In this document: in pieces, positions 25,474 through 33,514 of the stretch
Numbering within the stretch: position 1 is the stretch's first letter
Layout of the letters: each line of letters begins with the position of its first letter
Assembly (NCBI RefSeq): GCF_013030945.1
Contig: NZ_JABBXF010000032.1
Span: forward strand, 86,052 to 150,051
Direction: 5' to 3'
Length of the DNA: 64,000 bases
Origin: Streptomyces morookaense
GTDB lineage: Bacteria; Actinomycetota; Actinomycetes; Streptomycetales; Streptomycetaceae
Notes under the pieces: model-generated
Told to the model about the DNA's origin: nothing
Database searches by the model: none
The model's input: the letters and a program-made list of their open reading frames with translations, nothing else
Position numbers and translations under genes: made by a program

Positions 25474-26331
25474 ATGACTGCCACCGTCGCCCTCGCCGTC
25501 CTCATCGCGGCGATAGCCCACGCCAGTTGGAACGCCATAGCCCACAACATCCGTGATCAGCTCCTCGCGTTCACCCTCGTGGGTGGTGGAGGTGCCCTCT
25601 GCGGGCTGGCGTTGCTCCCGTTCGCCGCGGCGCCGGCCGCACCCGCCTGGCCGTGTCTCATTGCCTCCGCCGTCGTGCACGTCGTCTACCAGGCCCTGCT
25701 CATGCGGTCGTTCAGCCTCGGCGACTTCGGGCAGATGTACCCGATCGCCCGTGGCACCGCACCGCTCGTCGTCACCGTCCTCGCCGCCGTCTTCGCGGGC
25801 GAACTGCCCGGACAGTGGCAGCTCGCGGGCGTCGTCGTGGCCTCCGCCGGGCTGGTCGGGCTCGCCCTGTGGGGCATCCGCGGGCGCGGGGCCGGCGGGC
25901 GGCCGCAGTGGCCCGCGGTCGGGGCCGCCCTCGCGACGGGGCTGGCCATCGCCGCGTACACCGTCATCGACGGCCTCGGCGTGCGCGCCGCGCACTCCCC
26001 CCTCGGCTTCATCGCCTGGCTGATGGTCCTGGAGGGCCTGGTGATCCCGGCCTGGGCGATGGTCTCCCGGCGCGGCCGGTTCCTCGCGGAGATCCGCCCG
26101 TTCGCCGTGCGCGGCCTGCTCGGCGGACTGCTGTCGGTGTTCGCCTACGGGCTGGTGCTGTGGGCGCAGACCCAGGCGGAACTGGCGCCGATCGCGGCGC
26201 TGCGCGAGTCGTCCATCATCGTGGGCGCGGCCATCGGCGCGCTGTTCATGAAGGAGCGGTTCGGCGGCCCCCGCGTGGCGGCCGCAGGCCTGATGGTGGT
26301 CGGCATCGGCCTGATGCTGCATGCCGGCTGA
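25474..26331 (+). CDS. EamA/DMT-family transporter
   Basis: 285 residues from the ATG at 25474 (an upstream ATG at 25408 lies within the repeat and is rejected). Ten TM helices in two five-helix halves, the EamA duplication; the SFSLGDFGQMYPIARGTAP and ALRESSIIVGAAIGALFMKE segments match drug/metabolite exporters. Substrate unknown. Single gene. Confidence 0.88.
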   Translation: MTATVALAVLIAAIAHASWNAIAHNIRDQLLAFTLVGGGGALCGLALLPFAAAPAAPAWPCLIASAVVHVVYQALLMRSFSLGDFGQMYPIARGTAPLVVTVLAAVFAGELPGQWQLAGVVVASAGLVGLALWGIRGRGAGGRPQWPAVGAALATGLAIAAYTVIDGLGVRAAHSPLGFIAWLMVLEGLVIPAWAMVSRRGRFLAEIRPFAVRGLLGGLLSVFAYGLVLWAQTQAELAPIAALRESSIIVGAAIGALFMKERFGGPRVAAAGLMVVGIGLMLHAG

Positions 26332-26412
26332 CGGCGCGCCTCCGGGCGCCGGAACGGACAATTCGGGTATCCCTGGCGGCTCGTAGCCAGAGACACGGAA
26401 GAGGAACCGTCC

Positions 26413-26853
26413 ATGCCGCGCACCCGTCGCGCTCTCGTCATCTCCCTCGGCGCCGCCCTGCTGGGCGCCGTCCCGGCCCCCGCCGCCCACGCCATCGGCA
26501 CCCCGGTCTACCGGCTCTCCGTCGACCGCCTCGGCTCCGTCGCACCCGATGGCACCGTCACCCTGTCCGGGGCGTACCAGTGCAGCGGCGGCAACGCGGG
26601 CGAGCCGGTGTTCGTGGCCACCAACATCCGGCAGACCAGCCAGAACGTGCGCTCCATCGGCGGCACCACGGCCGTGTGCGACGGCCAGGTGCACCACTGG
26701 CGCAACACCGGCCGCCCCGAGGACCCGGCCATCCAGCCGGGCGGGGCCAAGGTGGAGGCCACGCTGATGCGGATGCGGCGCGGAGCGATGGGATTGCCGT
26801 TGCCGACGTTTCTCGCGGGGCGCACGCAGGACGTGATGCTGCTGCGGCGGTAG
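26413..26853 (+). CDS. secreted DUF6299-like protein
   Basis: 146 residues. Signal peptide with arginines, a hydrophobic core and an APAAHA cleavage site at about residue 28. The mature part is beta-rich, has two Cys (YQC and AVC) that likely form a disulfide, and the phrase VTLSGAYQCSGG typical of DUF6299 secreted proteins. No known function. Single gene. Confidence 0.7.
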   Translation: MPRTRRALVISLGAALLGAVPAPAAHAIGTPVYRLSVDRLGSVAPDGTVTLSGAYQCSGGNAGEPVFVATNIRQTSQNVRSIGGTTAVCDGQVHHWRNTGRPEDPAIQPGGAKVEATLMRMRRGAMGLPLPTFLAGRTQDVMLLRR

Positions 26854-26883
26854 TTCTCCGGGTGTGGTCCCGCTCCGGCTGCC

Positions 26884-26912
26884 CGCGCAGTTCCCCGCGC
26901 CCCTTCGGGGCA
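26884..26912. repeat. intergenic repeat copy (short form)
   Basis: CGCGCAGTTCCCCGCGCCCC followed by TTCGGGGC: one arm of the repeat family. It ends 14 bases before the GTG of rsmI. Confidence 0.7.
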
Positions 26913-26926
26913 CGGACAATGGTCGG

Positions 26927-27787
26927 GTGACCGGAACTCTCGTACTCGCAGGAACCCCCATCGGCGACGTCGCCGACGCCCCTCCGCGCCTGGCCGCCGA
27001 GCTCGGCGCGGCCGAGGTGATCGCCGCCGAGGACACCCGGCGGCTGCGCCGCCTGACGCAGGCGCTGGGGGTGCACACCACCGGCCGCGTCGTGTCCTAC
27101 TTCGAGGGCAACGAGGCGGCCCGCACCCCCGAGCTGGTCGAGGCGCTGGCCGGCGGGGCGCGCGTGCTGCTGGTCACGGATGCGGGGATGCCGTCCGTGT
27201 CGGACCCCGGCTACCGGCTGGTGGCCGCCGCCGTCGAGCGCGGCATCAAGGTCACCGCCGTGCCGGGCCCGTCGGCCGTGCTGACCGCGCTCGCGGTGTC
27301 CGGCCTCCCGGTCGACCGGTTCTGCTTCGAGGGCTTCCTGCCCCGCAAGGCGGGCGAGCGCCTGGCCCGGCTGCGGGAGGTGGCCGGCGAGCGGCGCACC
27401 CTGGTCTATTTCGAGGCCCCGCACCGCCTGGACGACACCCTGGCCGCCATGGCCGAGGCGCTCGGCGCGGACCGCCGGGCGGCCGTCTGCCGCGAGCTGA
27501 CGAAGACGTACGAGGAGGTCAGGCGCGGTCCGCTCAAGGAGCTCGCCGCGTGGGCGGCCGAGGGTGTCCGCGGCGAGATCACGATCGTCGTCGAGGGCGC
27601 GCCCGAGACGGGGCCCGAGGAGCTGGACGAGGCCGAGCTGGTCCGCCGGGTGCGGATCAGGGAGGACGCGGGCGAGCGCCGCAAGGAGGCCATCGCTGCC
27701 GTGGCGGCCGAAACGGGCCTGCCCAAGCGGGCCGTGTTCGATGCGGTCGTAGCGGCAAAAAATGCCGCACAGCAGGGCTCACCGTAA
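26927..27787 (+). CDS. rsmI: 16S rRNA (cytidine-1402-2'-O)-methyltransferase
   Basis: 286 residues from the GTG at 26927. Tetrapyrrole-methylase fold: LAGTPIGDVADAPPR at the N-terminus, AAEDTRRLRRL, VTDAGMPSVSDPGYRLV and VPGPSAVLTALAVSGLP, all diagnostic of RsmI. It uses S-adenosylmethionine to 2'-O-methylate C1402 of 16S rRNA in the decoding centre. It lies in the conserved stretch with tatD, rpfB, ksgA and ispE. The C-terminus GSP ends at a CCGTAAGG stop. Confidence 0.95.
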   Translation: MTGTLVLAGTPIGDVADAPPRLAAELGAAEVIAAEDTRRLRRLTQALGVHTTGRVVSYFEGNEAARTPELVEALAGGARVLLVTDAGMPSVSDPGYRLVAAAVERGIKVTAVPGPSAVLTALAVSGLPVDRFCFEGFLPRKAGERLARLREVAGERRTLVYFEAPHRLDDTLAAMAEALGADRRAAVCRELTKTYEEVRRGPLKELAAWAAEGVRGEITIVVEGAPETGPEELDEAELVRRVRIREDAGERRKEAIAAVAAETGLPKRAVFDAVVAAKNAAQQGSP

Positions 27788-27966
27788 GGTAAAGGGCTAA
27801 CCTGAAAAGCAAAGCTTGGTCCTGGCTGTGAGCGCCTTCGGGCATGGAGCCGCCAAGTTTGCCCCAATTCGGGGGTCAGGCTGCTGCGCTGCCGACGGGA
27901 AGGGCGTTCCCTTGATGTGGGACGTCCGATCCCGGAGAGCTTGTCCTACGGACAAGAGGAGCTGCC

Positions 27967-28431
27967 ATGAGCGAGACCGCAGAGACCTCGAGCGGAGTCC
28001 ACCCCGTGACCCGTCCGCACACTGCCGCAGGGCAGGAAGCGACGGCCTTCGAGGCGGCGCACGAGTCCTACAGCTTTGCCTGCATGCGGTGCGGGCACTG
28101 CTGGGAACAGTCGTACGAAATACAGCACCACGTCGACGCCAAGGGCCAGCCGTTCGTCACGTACTACGCGGACGGGAAGCGCGTTCCTTCCCCGCTGACC
28201 CGCCCGACCTGCGTCAACTGCGGCAACCATGTGGTGCGCATCATGCGCTCCGGCCAGGTGTCCGTGATCGCCGACGCCCTGCACCTGCCCACCCGCACGA
28301 CCGTGCCCGCCCCCGCGACGGCGGGGCCGCTGATGAACGGCGGCTCGCACGAGGAGCGCCCGCATCACCACGCCGAGCACCACTGGCACCTCTCGGACCT
28401 GCTGAAGCCCTTCCACCTGCACCGGAAGTGA
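27967..28431 (+). CDS. conserved zinc-ribbon-like protein
   Basis: 154 residues, with a GGAGCTGCC site before the ATG. The core has CMRCGHC and, 35 residues on, CVNCGNH: a likely Zn-binding ribbon. The C-terminus is His-rich (HHHAEHHWH) and ends in FHLHRK, which could add metal binding. No TM helix. No assigned function. It is conserved in position between rsmI and tatD in Streptomyces as far as I recall, so a role in the same informational cluster is possible. Confidence 0.7.
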   Translation: MSETAETSSGVHPVTRPHTAAGQEATAFEAAHESYSFACMRCGHCWEQSYEIQHHVDAKGQPFVTYYADGKRVPSPLTRPTCVNCGNHVVRIMRSGQVSVIADALHLPTRTTVPAPATAGPLMNGGSHEERPHHHAEHHWHLSDLLKPFHLHRK

Positions 28432-28458
28432 GCTCGGCCGCTCCTTAGAATCGCGTGC

Positions 28459-29373
28459 ATGGCATCGAACAGTGGCCCGGCCGGCGGCGAGCGGAAGAAG
28501 AACGACGACAAGGACGTCCCCCCGCCCCTCCCGGCGCCGCTGACGGTGCCCGTGGCCGACTCCCACACCCACCTCGACATGCAGAAACACGCGACGGTCG
28601 AGGAGGCCTTGGCAGCGGCCGCGTCCGTCGGCGTCACCACCGTCGTCCAGGTCGGCTGCGACCTGGCCGGATCCCGGTGGGCGGCCGACACTGCGGCGGC
28701 GCACGAGGCGGTCTGGGCGACCGTGGCCCTGCACCCCAACGAGGCACCCCGCATCGAGCTCGGCGATCCCGACGGCTGGTCCCGGCAGGGGACCCGCGAG
28801 CCCGGGGGCCGGGCGGCGCTCGATGCCGCCCTCGCCGAGATCGACCGCCTGGCCGGCCTGCCGCAGGTCAAGGGGGTCGGCGAGACCGGCCTCGACTTCT
28901 TCCGCACCGGCCCCGAGGGCATGGCGGCCCAGGAGTACTCCTTCCGCCGCCACATCGGCATCGCCAAGCAGCACGGCAAGGCCCTGGTCATCCACGACCG
29001 CGAGGCGCACGACGACGTGCTGCGCGTCCTGGCGGAGGAGGGCGCGCCGGAGACCGTGGTGTTCCACTGCTTCTCCGGCGACGCCGCCATGGCCAAGGTG
29101 TGCGCCGAGGCCGGCTACTACCTGTCCTTCGCGGGGAACGTCACCTTCCGCAACGCCCAGCCGCTGCGCGACGCCCTCGCCGTCGCCCCGCTGGACCGGG
29201 TGCTCGTGGAGACGGACGCACCTTTCCTGACCCCGATGCCGTATCGCGGACGGCCGAATGCGTCCTACCTCATTCCGGTCACCTTGCGTGCGATGGCGGA
29301 AGTGAAGGGGATCGACGAGGACGCCCTGGCCACGGCTGTCGCGGCCAATACCGCACGCGCCTTCGGGTACTGA
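28459..29373 (+). CDS. tatD: TatD-family DNase
   Basis: 304 residues. Metal ligands of the TIM-barrel hydrolase are visible: DSHTHLD at the start, GETGLDFF with the catalytic Glu, IHDREAHDD, VFHCFSGD and ETDAPFLTP. The first 30 residues are a charged extension beyond the bacterial TatD core. Likely a cytoplasmic 3'-5' exonuclease for DNA/RNA ends. It lies 27 bases after the zinc-ribbon gene. Confidence 0.93.
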   Translation: MASNSGPAGGERKKNDDKDVPPPLPAPLTVPVADSHTHLDMQKHATVEEALAAAASVGVTTVVQVGCDLAGSRWAADTAAAHEAVWATVALHPNEAPRIELGDPDGWSRQGTREPGGRAALDAALAEIDRLAGLPQVKGVGETGLDFFRTGPEGMAAQEYSFRRHIGIAKQHGKALVIHDREAHDDVLRVLAEEGAPETVVFHCFSGDAAMAKVCAEAGYYLSFAGNVTFRNAQPLRDALAVAPLDRVLVETDAPFLTPMPYRGRPNASYLIPVTLRAMAEVKGIDEDALATAVAANTARAFGY

Positions 29374-29477
29374 CCCTCAAATCCGCGACACCGTGTGACG
29401 GTACGACTTTGGTCCGTGACCGCGCCTCCGCTACAGTCCCGGGCCCAGGCCGTGTGCAGCCGGACCAGTGGAGTGTC

Positions 29478-30935
29478 GTGAGTCATAGCCAGGGCAGCCC
29501 CCGCGCCACCACGGAAGCGCCGCGCTACGACCCGTACGTGCCCCACGAGCCGTACGGGGAGTATCCGCGCTACGAGCAGTACGAGCAGTACGAGCAGTAC
29601 GAGCGGTACGAACCGTACGAGTCCTACGGGCAGTCGTTCGGGACCCACGAGACGCCCTCGGCGGCCTCGCTGCCGGTGGCGTCGCCGTCGTACGAGCCGC
29701 ATCAGCCGCCCCCGCCCGACGACCCCGCCGGGCAGCTCCTGCTGCCCCGCCAGGCCACGGCGCCCGCCCTCGTGGACGATCCGGAGGCGGACGACGGGCG
29801 GGGCCGCCGGGCCGCGCGCCGCAGGCGACCGGCCGGCGACCGCACCGAGCCGCTGCGCCGCCTGCTCCCGCAGGCCCTCGTGGTGGCCTTCCTGGCCGGC
29901 GGCACCTCGGCGTTCATCGCCAGCGACAAGGCCGTCCAGCTCAGCGTCGACGGCAGACCCCGCACGCTGCACACCTTCGCGGACGACGTGAACGAGCTGC
30001 TGGCGGACCAGGGCATGCACGTCGGCGAGCACGACATCGTCGCCCCCGGCCCGCACCACGACCTCGCCTCCGGCGACCGCGTGATCGTCCGCTACGGGCG
30101 CCCCGTCACCCTCACCATCGACGGTGAGCGCCGCCAGGTGTGGACCACGGCCCGGACCGTGGACGGAGCCCTGCAGCAGCTCGGCGTGCGCGCCGAGGGC
30201 GCGTACCTCTCCGCCTCCCGCTCCACCGCCATCGGCCGCAAGGGCCTGGACCTGGACGTACGCACCGAGCGGTCCGTGACGTTCATGGCCGACGGGCGCG
30301 AGCGGACGATCCGGACCAACGCGGCCACCGTCCGCGAGGCCCTCGACCAGGCCGGGATCGCCCTGCACGGCCAGGACACCACCTCCGTCGACCCCGGCAG
30401 CTTCCCGCGCGACGGGCAGACGATCTCCGTCATGCGCATCACCGGCAGCCAGGAGGTCCGCGAGGAGCCGATCCCCTTCGAGACCGAGCGGCACGAGGAC
30501 CCCTCGCTCTACAAGGGCACCGAGACCGTCGTGCAGCGCGGCGAGCCGGGCGCCGAGCGCGTGATGTACGCGCTGCGCACGGTCAACGGCGTGAAGCAGA
30601 AGCCCCGGAAGATCTCCTCCGAGACCGTCCGGCAGCCCCGCACCGAGATCATCAAGGTCGGCACCAAACCGCGGCCCACCACCGTGCAGGGCGCGGAGGG
30701 CCTGAACTGGTCCGGCCTCGCCCAGTGCGAGGCGGGCGGGCGGCCCTCCGCGGTGGACCCGTCGGGCACATACGGCGGGCTGTACCAGTTCGACGTGCGC
30801 ACCTGGCAGTCCCTCGGCGGCTCCGGCAGACCGCAGGACGCCTCGGCCGAGGAGCAGACCATGCGGGCCAAGAAGCTGTACGTCAGCCGGGGGGCGAGCC
30901 CGTGGCCGGTGTGCGGCCGTAAACTTCACGGGTGA
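29478..30935 (+). CDS. rpfB: resuscitation-promoting factor B
   Basis: 485 residues from the GTG at 29478. Order: a cytoplasmic Tyr/Glu-rich tail, TM helix at about 130-150, three DUF348 domains (about 152-195, 210-250, 267-310), a G5 domain (about 324-398), and a C-terminal lysozyme-like Rpf domain with catalytic Glu418 in QCEAGG. RpfB cleaves peptidoglycan and wakes dormant spores or cells. The N-terminal YEQYEQYEQYERYE repeats are encoded by 9-bp tandem units. The stop overlaps the GTG of ksgA. Confidence 0.93.
   Translation: MSHSQGSPRATTEAPRYDPYVPHEPYGEYPRYEQYEQYEQYERYEPYESYGQSFGTHETPSAASLPVASPSYEPHQPPPPDDPAGQLLLPRQATAPALVDDPEADDGRGRRAARRRRPAGDRTEPLRRLLPQALVVAFLAGGTSAFIASDKAVQLSVDGRPRTLHTFADDVNELLADQGMHVGEHDIVAPGPHHDLASGDRVIVRYGRPVTLTIDGERRQVWTTARTVDGALQQLGVRAEGAYLSASRSTAIGRKGLDLDVRTERSVTFMADGRERTIRTNAATVREALDQAGIALHGQDTTSVDPGSFPRDGQTISVMRITGSQEVREEPIPFETERHEDPSLYKGTETVVQRGEPGAERVMYALRTVNGVKQKPRKISSETVRQPRTEIIKVGTKPRPTTVQGAEGLNWSGLAQCEAGGRPSAVDPSGTYGGLYQFDVRTWQSLGGSGRPQDASAEEQTMRAKKLYVSRGASPWPVCGRKLHG
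29571..29620 (+). repeat. 9-bp tandem repeat inside rpfB
   Basis: TACGAGCAG is repeated three times and continues with variants (TACGAGCGG, TACGAACCG), coding for YEQ/YER/YEP. It is a likely site for slippage and length variation of the cytoplasmic tail. Confidence 0.7.
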
Positions 30936-31807
30936 GCTCCAGCCCCAGCACTGACGAATCCGGCGCCCTCCTCGGCCCGGCCGACATCCGCGAACTGGCC
31001 GCCGCCCTCGGGGTCCGCCCGACGAAGCAGCGCGGCCAGAACTTCGTGATCGACGCCAACACGGTCCGGCGCATCGTGCGGACCGCCGAGGTGCGGCCCG
31101 ACGACGTGGTCGTCGAGGTCGGCCCCGGCCTCGGGTCGCTGACCCTGGCCCTGCTGGAGGCCGCCGACCGGGTCACCGCGGTCGAGATCGACGACGTGCT
31201 GGCCGCCGCCCTCCCGTCGACCATCGCGGCCCGGCTGCCCGCGCGCGCCGACCGCTTCGCGCTCGTCCACAGCGATGCGATGCACGTCGAGGAGCTGCCG
31301 GGCCCGCCGCCCACCGCGCTCGTCGCCAACCTGCCCTACAACGTCGCCGTCCCGGTGCTGCTGCACATGCTGGACCGCTTCCCCAGCATCGAGCGCACCC
31401 TGGTGATGGTCCAGGCCGAGGTCGCCGACCGGCTCGCGGCCGTGCCCGGCAACAAGGTGTACGGCGTCCCCTCGGTGAAGGCCAACTGGTACGCCGACGT
31501 CAAGCGGGCCGGCGCCATCGGCCGCAACGTCTTCTGGCCCGCCCCGAACGTCGACTCCGGCCTCGTCTCGCTGGTCCGCCGCGCGAAGCCGGTCGAGACG
31601 ACGGCGACCAAGGAGGAGGTCTTCGCCGTCGTCGACGCCGCCTTCGCCCAGCGCCGCAAGACGCTGCGAGCCGCACTGGCCGGCTGGGCCGGCTCGGCCG
31701 CCGCGGCCGAGGCCGCGCTGGTCGCGGCCGGCATCTCGCCGCAGGCGCGCGGCGAGTCGCTGACGGTGCACGAGTTCGCGGCCATCGCGGAGAACCGGCC
31801 CGGCTGA
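30932..31807 (+). CDS. ksgA: 16S rRNA dimethyladenosine transferase
   Basis: 291 residues from the GTG at 30932 (GTGA overlap with rpfB). SAM-binding EVGPGLGSLT at about 62-71, NLPYN (target adenine site) and the N-terminal KQRGQNFV, which are the KsgA/RsmA marks. It dimethylates A1518 and A1519 of 16S rRNA late in 30S assembly. Translation is probably coupled to rpfB. Confidence 0.96.
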   Translation: MSSSPSTDESGALLGPADIRELAAALGVRPTKQRGQNFVIDANTVRRIVRTAEVRPDDVVVEVGPGLGSLTLALLEAADRVTAVEIDDVLAAALPSTIAARLPARADRFALVHSDAMHVEELPGPPPTALVANLPYNVAVPVLLHMLDRFPSIERTLVMVQAEVADRLAAVPGNKVYGVPSVKANWYADVKRAGAIGRNVFWPAPNVDSGLVSLVRRAKPVETTATKEEVFAVVDAAFAQRRKTLRAALAGWAGSAAAAEAALVAAGISPQARGESLTVHEFAAIAENRPG

Positions 31808-31868
31808 CGCCGGGTCGCTGAACGCTCTGCCGGAAGTCCGCCAGTCATCTGCGGGTACGGCGTGGCTG

Positions 31869-31928
31869 GTCGCGCAGTTCCTCCCCCGGCTACCGCTGGG
31901 GGTGCCCCCAGCGCCCCTTCGGGGCGCA
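31869..31928. repeat. intergenic repeat copy (hairpin form)
   Basis: CGCGCAGTTCCTCCCCCGGC followed by a stem-loop with GCTGGGGGTGCCCCCAGC and GCGCCCCTTCGGGGCGC. It separates ksgA from ispE and can act as a terminator. Confidence 0.75.
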
Positions 31929-31983
31929 GACGAACCGCATCGCCGCCTGCCGGCCGCCCCCTACGACCACAGGAGCCCTCCCC

Positions 31984-32889
31984 ATGACCGCCGAGTCCGT
32001 CACCGTCCGCGTCCCCGCCAAGGTCAACGTCCAGCTCGCCGTGGGCGGTCCGCGCCCCGACGGGTTCCACGACCTGGCCAACGTCTTCCTCGCCGTCGGC
32101 CTGTACGACGAGGTCACGGTGACCCCGGCCGAGTCGCTGCGCATCACGTGCTCCGGCCCGGACGCGGACCAGGTGCCGCTGGACGCCTCCAACCTCGCGG
32201 CGCGCGCGGCCCTCGCGCTGGCCGCGCGGTACGGGCGCGCCGCGGACGTGCACATCCACATCGCCAAGGACATCCCCGTGGCGGGCGGCATGGCCGGCGG
32301 CAGCGCGGACGGCGCGGGCGCCCTGCTGGCCTGCGACGCGCTGTGGGGCACGGGCGCCTCGCGCGAGGAACTCCTGGAGATCTGCGCCGAGTTGGGCAGC
32401 GACGTGCCGTTCAGTCTGGTGGGCGGCGCCGCACTGGGCCGCGGCCGCGGCGAGCTGCTGACCCCGCTGGAGACCGGCGGCACCTTCGACTGGGTCTTCG
32501 CCGTGGCGGACGGCGGCCTGTCCACTCCCGCCGTCTACCGCGAGTGCGACCGCCTGCGGGGCGAGGCGGAGATCCCGGCCCCCGAGGCGTCCGAGGCCCT
32601 GCTGGATGCGCTGCGCGCGGGCGATCCTGCCGCTCTGGCGGCTGCCGTCTCCAACGACCTCCAGCCGGCGGCCATTTCGCTGCGCCCGTCCCTGGAGGCC
32701 ACCCTCGCGGCGGGCACCGAGGCCGGTGCCCTGGCGGCGATGGTGTCGGGGTCGGGGCCGACGACGGCGTTCCTGGCGGGGAGCGCGGGGGAGGCGGAGA
32801 AGGTGGCCGATGCGCTGCGCGCCTCCGGCACGTGCCGCGCGGTGCGGGTCGCCGCGGGGGCGGTGGCGGGGGCGACGGTCGTGGGCTGA
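31984..32889 (+). CDS. ispE: 4-diphosphocytidyl-2-C-methyl-D-erythritol kinase
   Basis: 301 residues from the ATG at 31984. GHMP kinase: VRVPAKVNVQLAVGGPRPDG at the N-terminus, ATP loop PVAGGMAGGSADGAG and C-terminal MVSGSGPTTAFL. It phosphorylates CDP-methylerythritol in the non-mevalonate isoprenoid pathway. It is in the usual actinomycete neighbourhood after ksgA. Confidence 0.95.
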   Translation: MTAESVTVRVPAKVNVQLAVGGPRPDGFHDLANVFLAVGLYDEVTVTPAESLRITCSGPDADQVPLDASNLAARAALALAARYGRAADVHIHIAKDIPVAGGMAGGSADGAGALLACDALWGTGASREELLEICAELGSDVPFSLVGGAALGRGRGELLTPLETGGTFDWVFAVADGGLSTPAVYRECDRLRGEAEIPAPEASEALLDALRAGDPAALAAAVSNDLQPAAISLRPSLEATLAAGTEAGALAAMVSGSGPTTAFLAGSAGEAEKVADALRASGTCRAVRVAAGAVAGATVVG

Positions 32890-32939
32890 GCCTCGCGCGG
32901 CCCGGGCTTGAGAGATACTCAGAAGAGGCCGAATCGTCG

Positions 32940-33126
32940 GTCCACTACGTACCGGTAGCCAAGGGTGACAGCGTGCTGGGTTACTTGTGGGCGTCTGACG
33001 CTGATGATGCCGCTGGCTTCGAGCCGCGAAGTGCTTATGGCGATGCAGCCTTCGATGCAGGTGCAGTGCACCTGCCGCCGTCGCCAATCCCGTATGTCCC
33101 TCTCCGCCAACGAATGCACCGCACTT
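32940..33126 (+). pseudogene. remnant of a conserved actinomycete protein
   Basis: One frame reads HYVPVAKGDSVLGYLWASDA followed by DDAAGFEPRSAYGDAAFDAG, a smooth protein-like stretch. It then breaks into unrelated residues and stops at 33126. It has no start codon of its own with a ribosome binding site. Codons such as TCT, GCT, GAT and GGT are more frequent than in neighbours. I read it as a fragment of a decayed gene. Confidence 0.4.
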
Positions 33127-33429
33127 GAGCCCCTCGCCGCCGAGTGGCTCGCCCGCGGCGTGCCCGTACCGCAGCTCGTCCACGTGCTCACCGATCGGCT
33201 CCCCGACACCGTCCACGCCCCCGGCGCCCTCGCCCGTAAGCGGCTCACCGACAAGGTGCCGCCTGAGCCCGAGCCTGCGCCCGTACCGGCAACCACACCC
33301 CTCCGCATCATGGAATGCACCGGTTGCGGCGCCCCCGGCCGTCCCGAGGCGCTCGCCGGCGGGCTCTGCCGTGCATGCCGCGACGGCGAGGCAGCCCCGG
33401 AGACCAGGGGCGATCCCGCTCCGCCAGCC
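33094..33429 (+). pseudogene. 3' remnant of a helix-turn-helix/zinc-ribbon protein
   Basis: From the ATG at 33094, in a different frame from the preceding fragment: LEPLAAEWLARGVPVPQLVH and, later, MECTGCGAPGRPEALAGGLC followed by RACR. This resembles the C-terminal half of helix-turn-helix proteins often found with integrative elements of Streptomyces; the DNA-binding half is missing. The frame runs on to 33810 across the P450 gene, so the true end is unclear and I cut it before the hairpin. Confidence 0.45.
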
Positions 33430-33466
33430 CAAATCCTCACGCCACGCCGCCCAAAGCGAGGATTTG
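33430..33466 (-). terminator. hairpin after the P450 gene
   Basis: CAAATCCTC (33430-33438) and GAGGATTTG (33458-33466) form a 9-bp stem, 49 bases beyond the P450 stop in the direction of its transcription. Confidence 0.5.
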
Positions 33467-33514
33467 CGCTGCCGGAAGGGCCCACCGCAAGGACCCCCGT
33501 GGGTTTGGCACCAC

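Noticed and set aside
27785..27806. Iron-box-like AAGGT...ACCT dyad before the zinc-ribbon gene
   Set aside because: The AGGT and ACCT halves are two bases too far apart for the DmdR/IdeR consensus and no iron gene follows.
29374..29477. Possible c-di-AMP (ydaO-type) riboswitch before rpfB
   Set aside because: The gap is only 104 bases and I see no matching stems; such switches are known before other rpf genes with longer leaders.
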